64,000 nt of DNA. Source: Vitreoscilla massiliensis (GTDB lineage: Bacteria; Pseudomonadota; Gammaproteobacteria; Burkholderiales; Neisseriaceae). Position numbers and translations under genes: made by a program. The stretch covers positions 763,053 through 827,052 of the forward strand of contig NZ_LN898221.1 of assembly GCF_001457815.1 (NCBI RefSeq), given 5' to 3'. Under the pieces are notes generated by a model that saw only the letters and a list, made by a program, of their open reading frames with translations, searched no databases and was not told the origin of the DNA. Below, piece by piece: positions 52,936 to 61,911 of the stretch (its first letter is position 1; each line of letters begins with the position of its first letter).

Positions 52936-53634
52936 TTATAATTGTTCTGCTGCACCGTAAACGGCGTAATCGCGGCCTGAATAATGCGCCCACAATTGGT
53001 TGCCGTAATCGTAATGCCACCACTCGCTGGTGATGTTGGTGAAACCAACGCTGAGCATGGCGTGGTACAACGTGCGGCGATTGGCATGCGCCACATGTTC
53101 AGGCTGGTTTTCATACGCGGTGGTAAACGATTTATCGGTAGGCTCATCGAAATCCGAACCCATGTCCAAATACGCGCCGGTATTGAGGTCAAACAAAGTC
53201 ACATCTACCGAGCCGCCAGTCAGGTGAGGGCTGACAAAATCGGGGCCTACGGGCGCAACAAACTGCTTTAACATCGCTTTTTGTTCGTCTGCGCTCAAAT
53301 GTGGGTAGGTTTGTTTGATGACATCGCCAATTTGGTCTTGCAAGGCTTGTTGCACCTCGCGTGAACGCCACGCGTCCAAAACCACGATGCCCAAGTGCTC
53401 AGGCAGCTGCGTCGTCGCTTCGCGCAGTTTCTCTATCACGCTCGCGCGCGCTGCACACAGATTGATGGCGTGCGGCACTTGGTTTTTAAAGTAAATCGGC
53501 TCTTGTTTGAGTCGGCTTTCATTCGGCACCGCCACCAATGGCTCTTGGTTGTCGACGATGGCGATGCGCTCCACGATGTTCCAATCGTGGTGCTCCCTGC
53601 TCGGGATGCGTTTGTGTGTGTGCGTGTGATGCAT
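52936..53634 (-). CDS. D-alanyl-D-alanine dipeptidase (VanX/DdpX family)
   Basis: This is a 232-residue zinc peptidase of the M15D family. VVLDAWRSREVQQ, the zinc motif SPHLTGGSVDVTLFDLNTG (HxxxxxxD) and the final EWWHYDYGNQLWA (Glu and His) are all in place. The enzyme splits D-Ala-D-Ala into D-alanine. No signal peptide is seen, so it acts in the cytoplasm, as DdpX does in E. coli. It lies between the RpiR regulator (6 bases) and the permease (24 bases) on the same strand. No vanHA genes are present, so this is recycling and not resistance. Confidence 0.93.
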   Translation of the reverse strand: MHHTHTHKRIPSREHHDWNIVERIAIVDNQEPLVAVPNESRLKQEPIYFKNQVPHAINLCAARASVIEKLREATTQLPEHLGIVVLDAWRSREVQQALQDQIGDVIKQTYPHLSADEQKAMLKQFVAPVGPDFVSPHLTGGSVDVTLFDLNTGAYLDMGSDFDEPTDKSFTTAYENQPEHVAHANRRTLYHAMLSVGFTNITSEWWHYDYGNQLWAHYSGRDYAVYGAAEQL

Positions 53635-53640
53635 ATTGTT

Positions 53641-54483
53641 CTATTCCTCAAATTGTCTGAATGCGTCTTGCAAGCGTTTATTGACCTCCATGCGTTGTTG
53701 TAATTGGCCGCCCAATTGGCTGGCCACATCGTTCAGCAGATGCTGCAATAAAGACAGCACCGGCGTCATCGAATCCCAAAATTGTTGAATGTCGGTTTCC
53801 AGCGTCAGCACATGGCCGTGCAAAGACTGCGCCCATGGGCAATACACATCGGTAATCAAACCGTATGGCAGGCGCAGATTTTCCGCTGCCATACACAAGC
53901 GTTTGGTGTGCACGGCGTAATGGCGAAAGTCGGCCGTCAGCAAAAACGTTTGTTGGCCATTGTTCAAAGCATCGATGTAAGCGCCCGAGCCGCCATCACT
54001 GAAATGCACATTCGGGCGCATGTATTCGAGCAAGCTGTAAAAATAATGCAGCAAGCCACGGCTGGATTGGATGCCGACAATGTAGACAGCATCGGCCTGT
54101 AAAATCTGTTGCAAGATGCGTTGGTAAGCGGCGGAGTTGCGCAAGGCAAAAACTTGCTCCACATGGCGGATTTCGCGGCGCAGGCTCAAATCGGCCAAGT
54201 CCTCATCACGCTCACGCTCCATGTGATTGCTGACGCGGTCGGTGACAAACCAATGGGTTTTGTAATGGCTTTTCAATTCCAAACGGAAGTCTTCCATGTT
54301 TTGGAAACCCAGTTGGCGCAAATAGCGGCCGACGCTGATGCTGCTCACGCCCACTTCTTTGGCGATGGTTTCTGCCGATTCAAACGACAGATTGTCAAAA
54401 TTGCTGAGGAAGTAATCGGCGATTTTTTTCATCGCCGGCGTCAGCTGTTGCAAATTCTCTTGGATGCGTTTGTAGAGTGACAT
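53641..54483 (-). CDS. RpiR/MurR-family regulator
   Basis: This is a 280-residue regulator. The N-terminal HTH_6 domain (LTPAMKKIADYFLSNFDNLSFESAETIAKEVGVSSISVGRYLRQLGF) is followed by a SIS-like domain (VYIVGIQSSRGLLHYFYSLLEYMRPNVHF and FLLTADFRHYAVHTKRLCMAAENL). The SIS phosphosugar site is not fully canonical. Classic MurR regulators sense MurNAc-6-phosphate; here the neighbours suggest control of D-Ala-D-Ala use. It is the first gene of the unit. Confidence 0.9.
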   Translation of the reverse strand: MSLYKRIQENLQQLTPAMKKIADYFLSNFDNLSFESAETIAKEVGVSSISVGRYLRQLGFQNMEDFRLELKSHYKTHWFVTDRVSNHMERERDEDLADLSLRREIRHVEQVFALRNSAAYQRILQQILQADAVYIVGIQSSRGLLHYFYSLLEYMRPNVHFSDGGSGAYIDALNNGQQTFLLTADFRHYAVHTKRLCMAAENLRLPYGLITDVYCPWAQSLHGHVLTLETDIQQFWDSMTPVLSLLQHLLNDVASQLGGQLQQRMEVNKRLQDAFRQFEE

Positions 54484-55022
54484 GTTATTCAGATAACTTA
54501 TTTTGTTGTTGATGTTAGGATAACAACATTTGTTTGATTTCGTAAAGATGGTAAACCACTATTAACAATGAAATTTTAATAAGCCCAAACTGAGTATAGA
54601 TGGTCACTGTCATGGTTCCACACCGCCAACACCCATGCTCAAGCAAGCACAAATGACCACTGGCACAGCAGCAGCCACAGCGGCTTAGTCCATGATAAGC
54701 AGCTGAATTGACTGTAATAAACCGATTTAGAGGTTTTATTTGTGAATAAGTGATTGATAGCGCGTAGCAGCGCTGCTGCTCGGGCTGATTGAAGCTGCAA
54801 ATCGCGCTTTATGCTCACTCAGACCCTAAAGACGCAAAAGCAATAAATGCCAATAATCAGAAAATTAACGCATTTAAAGCCATAACGATGGCACTCACCA
54901 AGCCAGAATAAAAGGAAGAAAACAGACAAAAGCGGCCTGTAAATACCTTACAGGCCGCTTTTGAGGTGCTGGCTGAGCCTGACAAGCTGTCAGACTGCTA
55001 ACACACTCAGACATAAAGCGCA
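54484..55022. other. Intergenic region
   Basis: No gene is supported. It contains the promoter side of the RpiR unit, an AT-rich middle, and an uptake-word hairpin at 54930-54960 (followed by TTTT on the plus strand) that ends the minus-strand efflux operon. Confidence 0.55.
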
Positions 55023-56414
55023 TTAAGAAGCAGCGCGATACCGCCCTGCCATCGCTTGGTAGACTTTGTTTTCCGCTTGCAAACGCGCATAACGGCCATT
55101 TAACCACGCCAAATAAGCGCTGTCGTAACTGGTTTGGGCAGAAATATAGTCTTTGAATTCGGCCGCACCGTGTTTGTAACGCACCGCATAATATTGCTTG
55201 ATTTTGGCCTCGGCCGCGAGTTTGCTGGCCAAGGTTTGCTCATTGGCCAAGCTTTGGCGGTAGCTGTAATACAGCCCATCGACCTCGTTCAAAGCGCTGT
55301 TGATGCTTTGTTCAAACGTCAGCAATTGCGCTTGGTACTGGGCTTCAGACGATTTGATGTTCCATTTGAGCTCGTTCCAATTCAAAAACGGCAAGGAAAT
55401 GCCAACATTGCCGCCCAAGAATGGCACGTTCAGCGCCTTGCTGAAATCTTTGGAAGACGAAGACAGGCTCGCGCCCAAGCTCACGCTTGGATACACCGAT
55501 TTGCGCACTGCCGACCAGTCTTTAAACGATGAACGCAGTGTGTATTCGGCCGCACGCAAATCAGGACGGTTGGCAAGTACGCTCAAAGGCACGTTGGTAT
55601 TCACGCCCAAAGGCTGCAAACCAGACAATTTCGGCAGGCTCAAACCCAAGCTTTGATTCGGCTTCAAGTTAAGCAGATTGCGCAGCGTTTGCTCGGCGCT
55701 TTGGCGCTGGCTTTGCAAATCTATCAATGTCGCCTCGGTGCTGGCCAACGCCTGTTTGGCTTGCGCAGGCTCTATCGAAGCGACTTTGCCATGGCGGTAT
55801 TTGGCATCGGAGATGCGCAGCAATTCTTGATACGAGCGAATATTGCTGTTGGCATTGTCTATGGCGGCCTGTAAATACACCAATTCAAAATAGGCGTTTA
55901 CTGTGGCATTGATCAAGCTTAATTTGGCGGTGGCAATGTCTTGCTCACTGGCACGGTAAGCCCAAGCCTTGGCATCGGCACTGTCGCGCAGACGTTGCCA
56001 CAAATCGACTTCGTAAGACAAACCCAGTTGACCACCGTAGCTGCGCGAGCTGTTGCCACCGTCTTTGATGTTTTTCGAGGTCGAGCCTGATAAAGAACCC
56101 GACAACGATGGCACCAAATCTGTACCGGCAGCACGCGCACTGTACAAGGCTTGTTCGGCAGTTAAGGCCGCTTTTTGCAAGTCGATGTTATTGGTCAGCG
56201 CGGTGGCGACCAATTGGTTCAATTGCGCATCGTGGTATTGCTGCCACCATGCATCATCAACCGAGTATTGTTCGGCCACGTTTTCATCCCAAGCCAGTGC
56301 TTGTTCCACGCGAGTAGGCTCAGGCATTTGTGCGGTTTGACAGGCGGCCAAGCCTAGGCTTAACACAGCCGCCACACAAGCGGCCTGTAAACGAGAATAA
56401 GGGTGTTTTTGCAT
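55023..56414 (-). CDS. TolC-family outer-membrane efflux lipoprotein
   Basis: This is a 463-residue protein with lipoprotein signal LSLGLAACQT (lipobox LAAC). Two OEP repeats make the TolC channel: ALTNNIDLQKAALTAEQAL..., then LANRPDLRAAEYTLRSSFKDWSAVRKSVYPSVSLGASL, which is the NodT-type signature. It forms the exit duct for the MacA-MacB pump. ATG 56414 follows the macB stop by one base. An uptake word is in frame inside the signal peptide (RLQAACVAA), and another encodes LQAAIDN. Confidence 0.93.
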   Translation of the reverse strand: MQKHPYSRLQAACVAAVLSLGLAACQTAQMPEPTRVEQALAWDENVAEQYSVDDAWWQQYHDAQLNQLVATALTNNIDLQKAALTAEQALYSARAAGTDLVPSLSGSLSGSTSKNIKDGGNSSRSYGGQLGLSYEVDLWQRLRDSADAKAWAYRASEQDIATAKLSLINATVNAYFELVYLQAAIDNANSNIRSYQELLRISDAKYRHGKVASIEPAQAKQALASTEATLIDLQSQRQSAEQTLRNLLNLKPNQSLGLSLPKLSGLQPLGVNTNVPLSVLANRPDLRAAEYTLRSSFKDWSAVRKSVYPSVSLGASLSSSSKDFSKALNVPFLGGNVGISLPFLNWNELKWNIKSSEAQYQAQLLTFEQSINSALNEVDGLYYSYRQSLANEQTLASKLAAEAKIKQYYAVRYKHGAAEFKDYISAQTSYDSAYLAWLNGRYARLQAENKVYQAMAGRYRAAS

Positions 56415-56415
56415 A

Positions 56416-58350
56416 TTAATCATGGGCCAAAGCATCTATGGGGTTCAGTTTCGAGGCATTGCGCGCCGGCATATAGCCAAAGGCAACACCAATTAAAGTC
56501 GAGCAAGTCAGCGCCAGTATGATGGAACCGCTAGAGAACGACATTGGGAAACTGCTGACAAATTGGTTGAAAATCAGGCCGATTAAACCCGACAAGGCAA
56601 TGCCGATGAAACCACCGAGCAAACAAATCAACACCGCTTCAATTAAGAATTGCGACAAGATGTTCATTTGTCGTGCACCGATGGCCATGCGCACACCGAT
56701 TTCCTTGGTGCGCTCGGTCACCGACACCAACATGATGTTCATCACACCGATGCCGCCGACAATCAGCGAAATCAAGGCGATACTGGAAATCAACATGGTC
56801 ATGGTGCCGGTGGTCGATTCTATGGTTTGTTTAATCGAGTCGCTGTTGCGGGTGAAAAAGTCTTTGCTGCCGTGGCGCGCGGTCAGCAAGGCGGTAATGC
56901 TTTGCTCGGCCACTTGCGTGGACACATTGTCTTTGATTTTCACTGTTACCGAACTGATGTTGCGCGCACCGGTGATTTTGTTCATCACCGTGGTGTAAGG
57001 CGACCACATATTGAGGTTTTCATTGGCACCAAAGCCGGTGTCTACCGCGGTGACGCCGATGACTTTCAGCGGCACATTGTTAAACAAAATGACTTTGCCC
57101 AATGGCCGCTCGCCCTCTCCAAACAATTGTTTCAGCGTGTTTTGGTCTATCACCACCACCGATTCGTTGTTTTTAACATCGTCTTCGGTGAAAAAACGCC
57201 CTGCCGCCAGTTTCTTGCCGTTAACATCAAAATACTGATCGCCCGCACCGGTCAATGAGCCAGTCAATGAGATGCTGCCCGACACCAATAAGCCACTGGT
57301 GGAGACGCTGGGCGTGACATTGTCGACATACGTCTGTTCGGCCAAGGCATCGGCATCGGCCACCACCAAGGTTTTCACTTTATTGGAGCGTCGGTCACCA
57401 AAGCCTGAGCCCGGGTAAATCGAGATGGTATTGGTGCCGATAGAAGAAATGTTTTGCAAAATCTGCTCTTGTGAGCCGCGCCCCAAAGCCACCACCGACA
57501 CCACCGAGGCGATGCCGATGATGATGCCGAGCATGGTCAGCAGCGAGCGCATTTTGTGCGCAATAATCGCTTGCACCGCCATTTTGAACGATTCGCCCAC
57601 TTGATCTTTGTAAAAACCAAACGTCGATTTCTCTTTCAATTTGGCTTGCGGCTCATGCGCCTTCACCGCCTCTTTGCTGACATCGGCAACGATTTCACCG
57701 TCTTTGATTTCTATCACACGGTTGGCGTAATCGGCGATTTTGGCATCGTGGGTGACCAACACGATGGTATGGCCCTCTGCATACAAGTCTTGCAAAATGC
57801 CCATCACCATCACGCCCGAAGCCGAATCCAGCGCACCGGTCGGTTCGTCAGCCAAGATGATTTCGCCGCCATTCATCAGCGCCCGCGCAATCGACACACG
57901 CTGTTGCTGACCACCGGACAATTCACTGGGCAGATTATTGGTTTTGTCGCCCAAACCCAAATCGGTGAGCAATTGCACTGCGCGCTCATGGCGCAGCTTC
58001 TCATCCACACCTGCATACACCGCCGGCAACGCGACGTTGTCACGCGCACTCAAACTAGACAGCAAATTGTAACGCTGGAAAATAAAACCAAACTTTTTGC
58101 GCCGCAGCGCCGCCAAATCGTCGGCTTCCATGTTCAAGGTTTCGATACCGTCGACTTGGTAAGAACCGGAACTGGGCGTGTCCAAGCAGCCAATCGCATT
58201 CATCAGCGTCGATTTGCCCGAACCCGATTGACCGATGATGGCAATAAAATCGCCTTGCTCTACCGACAAATTGATGTCTTTTAAGATGTGAACTTGGTTC
58301 TCACCCTCACCAAAATACTTGTTCAGGTTTTTGATTTCTATCATCGCCAT
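56416..58350 (-). CDS. macB: MacB-type ABC transporter
   Basis: This is a 644-residue fusion of ATPase and membrane parts. The ATPase covers about residues 3-225, with Walker A GQSGSGKSTLMNAIGC, signature LSGGQQQRVSIARAL and Walker B IILADEPTGALDS. One transmembrane helix near residue 275 (SLLTMLGIIIGIASVVSV) precedes the periplasmic domain, and three more close the protein (LISSIALISLIVGGIGVMNIMLVSVTERTKEIGVRMAIGAR). GAGG eight bases before ATG 58350 fits. It drives export of macrolides, peptides or siderophore-like compounds with MacA and the TolC protein. Confidence 0.96.
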   Translation of the reverse strand: MAMIEIKNLNKYFGEGENQVHILKDINLSVEQGDFIAIIGQSGSGKSTLMNAIGCLDTPSSGSYQVDGIETLNMEADDLAALRRKKFGFIFQRYNLLSSLSARDNVALPAVYAGVDEKLRHERAVQLLTDLGLGDKTNNLPSELSGGQQQRVSIARALMNGGEIILADEPTGALDSASGVMVMGILQDLYAEGHTIVLVTHDAKIADYANRVIEIKDGEIVADVSKEAVKAHEPQAKLKEKSTFGFYKDQVGESFKMAVQAIIAHKMRSLLTMLGIIIGIASVVSVVALGRGSQEQILQNISSIGTNTISIYPGSGFGDRRSNKVKTLVVADADALAEQTYVDNVTPSVSTSGLLVSGSISLTGSLTGAGDQYFDVNGKKLAAGRFFTEDDVKNNESVVVIDQNTLKQLFGEGERPLGKVILFNNVPLKVIGVTAVDTGFGANENLNMWSPYTTVMNKITGARNISSVTVKIKDNVSTQVAEQSITALLTARHGSKDFFTRNSDSIKQTIESTTGTMTMLISSIALISLIVGGIGVMNIMLVSVTERTKEIGVRMAIGARQMNILSQFLIEAVLICLLGGFIGIALSGLIGLIFNQFVSSFPMSFSSGSIILALTCSTLIGVAFGYMPARNASKLNPIDALAHD

Positions 58351-58355
58351 GGCGC

Positions 58356-59549
58356 TTACCTCGGGCCCATGCCACCGCTAGGACGACGACCTTGTCCTTG
58401 TTGGACGGCTTGCGATTTCTCACTCGCGCTCATGCTGCCCATGATGACTTTGTCGCCCTCTTTCAAGCCAGACAAAACTTGGGTATTCAAACCATCGGTC
58501 AGACCGACTTTGATGTCGCGTTCTTCTACTTTGCCATCGGCCTGTAACACCTGCACCACGCGTTTGCCTTTTTGTTTCTTAATCGCCATCGTCGGCACGA
58601 TTAAGGTGTTTTTCACTTCTTGCGAGGTAATCACGTTTTGCGTGGTCATGCCGATGCGCAACTTGCCTTCTTCATTCGGCACCAACAATTTGGCGTAGTA
58701 ATACACCGCCGCATCGCTGCTGGAAGATTCGGTGTAAGTACCGTCGGTCAAAGTGGTCAAACCGGGGTCTATCGATTGCAGCGTGGTGTGGAATTTCTCA
58801 TTTGGCTCAGACAAGATGGTGTATTCCACCGGCAAGCCGGCTTTGACCTTGGTGATGTCGCCTTCGGCGATTTCCAATTTCACTTCCATTTGGCTCAAAT
58901 CGGCAATTTCCGCAATCGTCGGTGTGGTTTGGTTGGCATTGACGGTTTGGCCTTCCTCCACTGGCACAGACACCACCGTACCGGTAAACGGCGCGATGAT
59001 TTTGGTATAGCCCAATTCCACTTCGGCGGTGTTAATCGCCACCGTGGTTTGCTTAATCGACGCCTGCGTTTGTTTTAAGGCCGCTTGTGCTGCCGACCAC
59101 GCGTCTTTGGCGTTTTCCACCGCTTCGCGCGAGCTGGCGTCTTCGCTTAACAAGGCTTGTTCACGTTGGTATTGTTTGGAAGCGATGTCCAATTGGATTT
59201 TCTGATTCGCCACTTGCGCATTCAATGAAGCCAATTCGGCTTGTTTGGTTTGCAAGGTGTTTTGTTGGGTGATGGGGTCGATTTGCGCAATCAAATCGCC
59301 TTTTTTCACTTGGTCGCCCACTTTGATGTAAAGCTTTTTGATTTGACCCGACGCTTGCGCACCGACCGTCACTTTTTGCGCCGCCGATACCGTACCGGTG
59401 GCATTCACCGTCACCGCCAAATCGCCGCGTGACACGGTTTCGGTAATGTAATCGACTTTCTCTTGCTTGTTAAACCAGAAAAAATAAGCGGCCAGCGCCA
59501 GCGCCACGACCCCGATGGCCAGCAGCAGCCATTTGATTTTTTTATTCAT
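58356..59549 (-). CDS. macA: MacA-type periplasmic adaptor
   Basis: This is a protein of about 397 residues with one N-terminal helix (WLLLAIGVVALALAAYFFWF), a lipoyl/hairpin domain (TVSAAQKVTVGAQASGQIKKLYIKVGDQVKKGDLIAQIDP and AELGYTKIIAPFTGTVVSV) and a barrel plus membrane-proximal part (GLTDGLNTQVLSGLKEGDKVIMG). The helical hairpin reaches the TolC partner. The C-terminal tail is Gly/Arg-rich. It is the first gene of macA-macB-tolC; gaps are 5 and 1 bases. The chosen ATG 59549 has no good ribosome site; an in-frame TTG at 59603 is an alternative. Confidence 0.94.
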   Translation of the reverse strand: MNKKIKWLLLAIGVVALALAAYFFWFNKQEKVDYITETVSRGDLAVTVNATGTVSAAQKVTVGAQASGQIKKLYIKVGDQVKKGDLIAQIDPITQQNTLQTKQAELASLNAQVANQKIQLDIASKQYQREQALLSEDASSREAVENAKDAWSAAQAALKQTQASIKQTTVAINTAEVELGYTKIIAPFTGTVVSVPVEEGQTVNANQTTPTIAEIADLSQMEVKLEIAEGDITKVKAGLPVEYTILSEPNEKFHTTLQSIDPGLTTLTDGTYTESSSSDAAVYYYAKLLVPNEEGKLRIGMTTQNVITSQEVKNTLIVPTMAIKKQKGKRVVQVLQADGKVEERDIKVGLTDGLNTQVLSGLKEGDKVIMGSMSASEKSQAVQQGQGRRPSGGMGPR

Positions 59550-59697
59550 AAGCGAATAAACCCATTTGAAATAATTGTTTACTGTGCGACGACCAACTGC
59601 CACTCAAAAGTACAGCCAGTCTACATGATTTTTGCAGTGCATTATGCCAGCGCAAACTTAGTACAAACTTAGCACATGCAAATAAGGCGCATTTTCA

Positions 59698-60183
59698 TCA
59701 GATGTCCACAGCCACATTCACCGCTTGTGGGTTCAACACACGCAAATCAGCGGCCTGCATCGCCACCAAAAATCCGCGTTTACCGCCATTGATGTAAATG
59801 GTGTCCAACTCCAAAATACTGGCTTCCACATACACTGGCAAAGCCACTTTGGTGCCGAACGGGCTGGTGCCGCCAACCAAATAACCGGTCCATTTGTTCG
59901 CTTGTTTGGGGTCGGCCGGCTCAATGTGTTTCATGCCCAAATCGCGTGCCAATTGGCGCGTGGAGATGTGTTTGTCGCCGTGCATCAACACGATTAAGCC
60001 TTGCTTTTTTTCGTTCTCACACACGATGGTTTTGATGACCAAGTGCTCATCCACGCCCAAACACTCAGCCGAATGGGCGGTGCCGCCGCGTTCTTCGTAT
60101 TCATACAGATGCGGCACATGGGCGACGCTGTGCTGGCGCAAAAATCGAATTGCTTGGGTCACGGGAAAATCTTGTTTAGCCAT
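59698..60183 (-). CDS. ybaK: Cys-tRNA(Pro)/Cys-tRNA(Cys) deacylase
   Basis: This 161-residue editing enzyme of the YbaK/EbsC type removes cysteine wrongly attached to tRNA-Pro. VIKTIVCENEKKQGLIVLMHGDKHISTRQLARDLGMK and the catalytic-site loop YLVGGTSPFGTKVALPVYVEASIL are the family motifs. ATG 60183 opens MAKQDFPVTQAIRFL. Confidence 0.95.
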   Translation of the reverse strand: MAKQDFPVTQAIRFLRQHSVAHVPHLYEYEERGGTAHSAECLGVDEHLVIKTIVCENEKKQGLIVLMHGDKHISTRQLARDLGMKHIEPADPKQANKWTGYLVGGTSPFGTKVALPVYVEASILELDTIYINGGKRGFLVAMQAADLRVLNPQAVNVAVDI

Positions 60184-60233
60184 TTTTATGCTCTTCTGCT
60201 AACATCAACCTCCCTATTGTAAGGATGATTACC

Positions 60234-60581
60234 ATGAGCATACAACGTCACATCACCAATCACCGCTTGTCTGAAGCGGTAGTCGCCAACGGCTTTATCT
60301 TCTTGGCCGGTCAAGTGCCTAGCATAGACACGCCAGACGCGGAAGCCCAAACCGTTGATGTGTTAAAACAAATCGACAAATTGTTGGCTGAATTGGGTTC
60401 TGACAAAAGCAAAATCTTGGAAGCCACCATTTATTTGACCGACTTGGCCAATTACGATGCCTTGAATCGCGCTTGGGATGCTTGGGTTCCTGCCGGTCAC
60501 GCGCCTGCGCGCGCTTGCGTGAAAGCCGACATTGCCAATCCTAACTGGTTGGTAGAAATCAAATTAACGGCATTGGCGTAA
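60234..60581 (+). CDS. RidA-family protein
   Basis: This is a 115-residue protein of the YjgF/RidA/UK114 type. VVANGFIFLAGQVPS, AQTVDVLKQIDKLLAELGSDKSKILEATIYLTDLANYDALNRAWDAWVP and the arginine in GHAPARACVKADIANPNWLVEIKLTA match the family; the Arg binds carboxylates in imine deaminases. Several RidA subgroups have other roles, so the substrate is open. AAGG nine bases before ATG 60234 supports this start. Confidence 0.93.
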   Translation: MSIQRHITNHRLSEAVVANGFIFLAGQVPSIDTPDAEAQTVDVLKQIDKLLAELGSDKSKILEATIYLTDLANYDALNRAWDAWVPAGHAPARACVKADIANPNWLVEIKLTALA

Positions 60582-60595
60582 TGTCATGTTAAAAC

Positions 60596-60632
60596 AAGCG
60601 GCCTGTAAAGCATTTACAGGCCGCTTTTTTCA
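60596..60632 (+). terminator. Terminator of the RidA gene from an uptake-word pair
   Basis: AAGCGGCCTGTAAA and TTTACAGGCCGCTT with a three-base loop are followed by T4. A further single forward uptake word lies at 60672. Confidence 0.85.
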
Positions 60633-60764
60633 TGTTTAAAAATCACTTCAGCGCATAGAAACCATGCCCATGCGGCCTGTAAACACTGGCAATCCACGCT
60701 GTACAAGTTTCCAGTGTTGCTGCATGATAGACCTGAAGCCATTAACTCATCATAAGGAGTGTGC

Positions 60765-61817
60765 ATGACCACGTACACACAATTGCAGTTAACCCGCCCC
60801 ATCATCCAAGCGCCCATGGCCGGCGGTGCCTCCTCACCACAATTGGTCGCAGCCGTCAGCAATGCCGGCGGACTTGGCAGTTTCGCCTGCGGCATGATTT
60901 CATCGCAGCAAATGCGCGAAGGCGTGGCGCACATCCGCAGCCTCACCAGCAAAGCGTTTGCGCTGAATCTGTTTATCTTACCCGAATCGGTACAGCCCGA
61001 TGCCGCTGCTTTGGCCGCCAGCAAGGCATGGCTAGACCCAGCGCTGCGCCAAGTCGGCTTGAGCATGCCCACACCGGCCGCATGGTCGCAGTCCTTCCAA
61101 GCCCAATTCGCCACTTTGCTTGAGCTCGCGCCTACCGTTGCCAGCTTCGCCTTTGGCATCTTGAATCCTGCCCAAGTCGCCGCCTTGAAACAGCGCAATA
61201 TCTTGGTCATCGGCACCGCCAACAGTGTTGAACACATGCAAGCATGGCTGGACGTCGGTGCCGATGCCGTCATCGTGCAAGGCGTGGAAGCCGGTGGTCA
61301 CCGCGGCGGCCCAACGGAATTGGCTGCCGCACAAGAACTGGCTTTGGACGATTTGCTCGCCGCTTGCCGCCCCTTAAGCGACAAACCGCTCATCGCCGCC
61401 GGTGGCATCATGAATGGCGAACGCATCAGCGCCTTACTCGAGGCCGGTGCCAATGCGGTACAAATGGGCACGGTATTTTTGTGCAGCGACGAATGTGGCG
61501 CCTCAGCAGTGATGAAACAAGCCTTGTGGCAACGCCGCGACCAGCCTACGCGCTTAACGCGCTTGTTCTCAGGCAAACCCGCGCGCGGTGTGGTCAACGC
61601 TTGGATGCAACAATTGGCCGAACACGAGTCCGATACCTTGCCCTATCCTTACCACAACGCCTTAACCACGCCACTGCGCACGTGGGCCAACCAAGCCAAC
61701 GAACCCGATTACTTGGCCTTGTGGGCTGGCACTGGTTTGCCACATATTCAAAAAACCAGCGCCACCAACATCCTCGACGCGCTGTATCCCGTCGTCGCCA
61801 CGGAATCGGCCTCATGA
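60765..61817 (+). CDS. Nitronate monooxygenase-like flavoprotein
   Basis: This is a 350-residue TIM-barrel flavoprotein. PIIQAPMAGGASSPQLVAAVSNAGGLGSF is the N-terminal signature, followed by SFAFGILNPAQ, VIVQGVEAGGHRG (with the general-base His) and PLIAAGGIMNGERISALLEAGANAVQMGTVFLCSDECGAS, the FMN phosphate site. Members oxidise propionate-3-nitronate and relatives. AAGGAG precedes ATG 60765. It stands alone between uptake-word hairpins. Confidence 0.92.
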   Translation: MTTYTQLQLTRPIIQAPMAGGASSPQLVAAVSNAGGLGSFACGMISSQQMREGVAHIRSLTSKAFALNLFILPESVQPDAAALAASKAWLDPALRQVGLSMPTPAAWSQSFQAQFATLLELAPTVASFAFGILNPAQVAALKQRNILVIGTANSVEHMQAWLDVGADAVIVQGVEAGGHRGGPTELAAAQELALDDLLAACRPLSDKPLIAAGGIMNGERISALLEAGANAVQMGTVFLCSDECGASAVMKQALWQRRDQPTRLTRLFSGKPARGVVNAWMQQLAEHESDTLPYPYHNALTTPLRTWANQANEPDYLALWAGTGLPHIQKTSATNILDALYPVVATESAS

Positions 61818-61831
61818 AGCCTGACATACAC

Positions 61832-61868
61832 AAGCGGCCTGTAAATGTTACAGGCCGCTTTTTTTTTG
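61832..61868 (+). terminator. Terminator from an uptake-word pair
   Basis: AAGCGGCCTGTAA and TTACAGGCCGCTT with a short loop are followed by T8, ending the nitronate monooxygenase-like gene. Confidence 0.88.
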
Positions 61869-61911
61869 TATTGATACCCATGCTTTTATTCTAAAACAAC
61901 TGAGTTTTTTC

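Noticed and set aside
52936..53634. Vancomycin-type resistance
   Set aside because: Only the VanX-like dipeptidase is present, without vanH or vanA ligase genes, and the neighbours point to D-alanine recycling.
6382..61868. The many inverted repeats considered as a CRISPR array or REP/insertion elements
   Set aside because: Copies are dispersed over the whole window at gene ends, are only 12-15 bases, have no regular spacing and also occur inside genes in frame; this fits uptake sequences.
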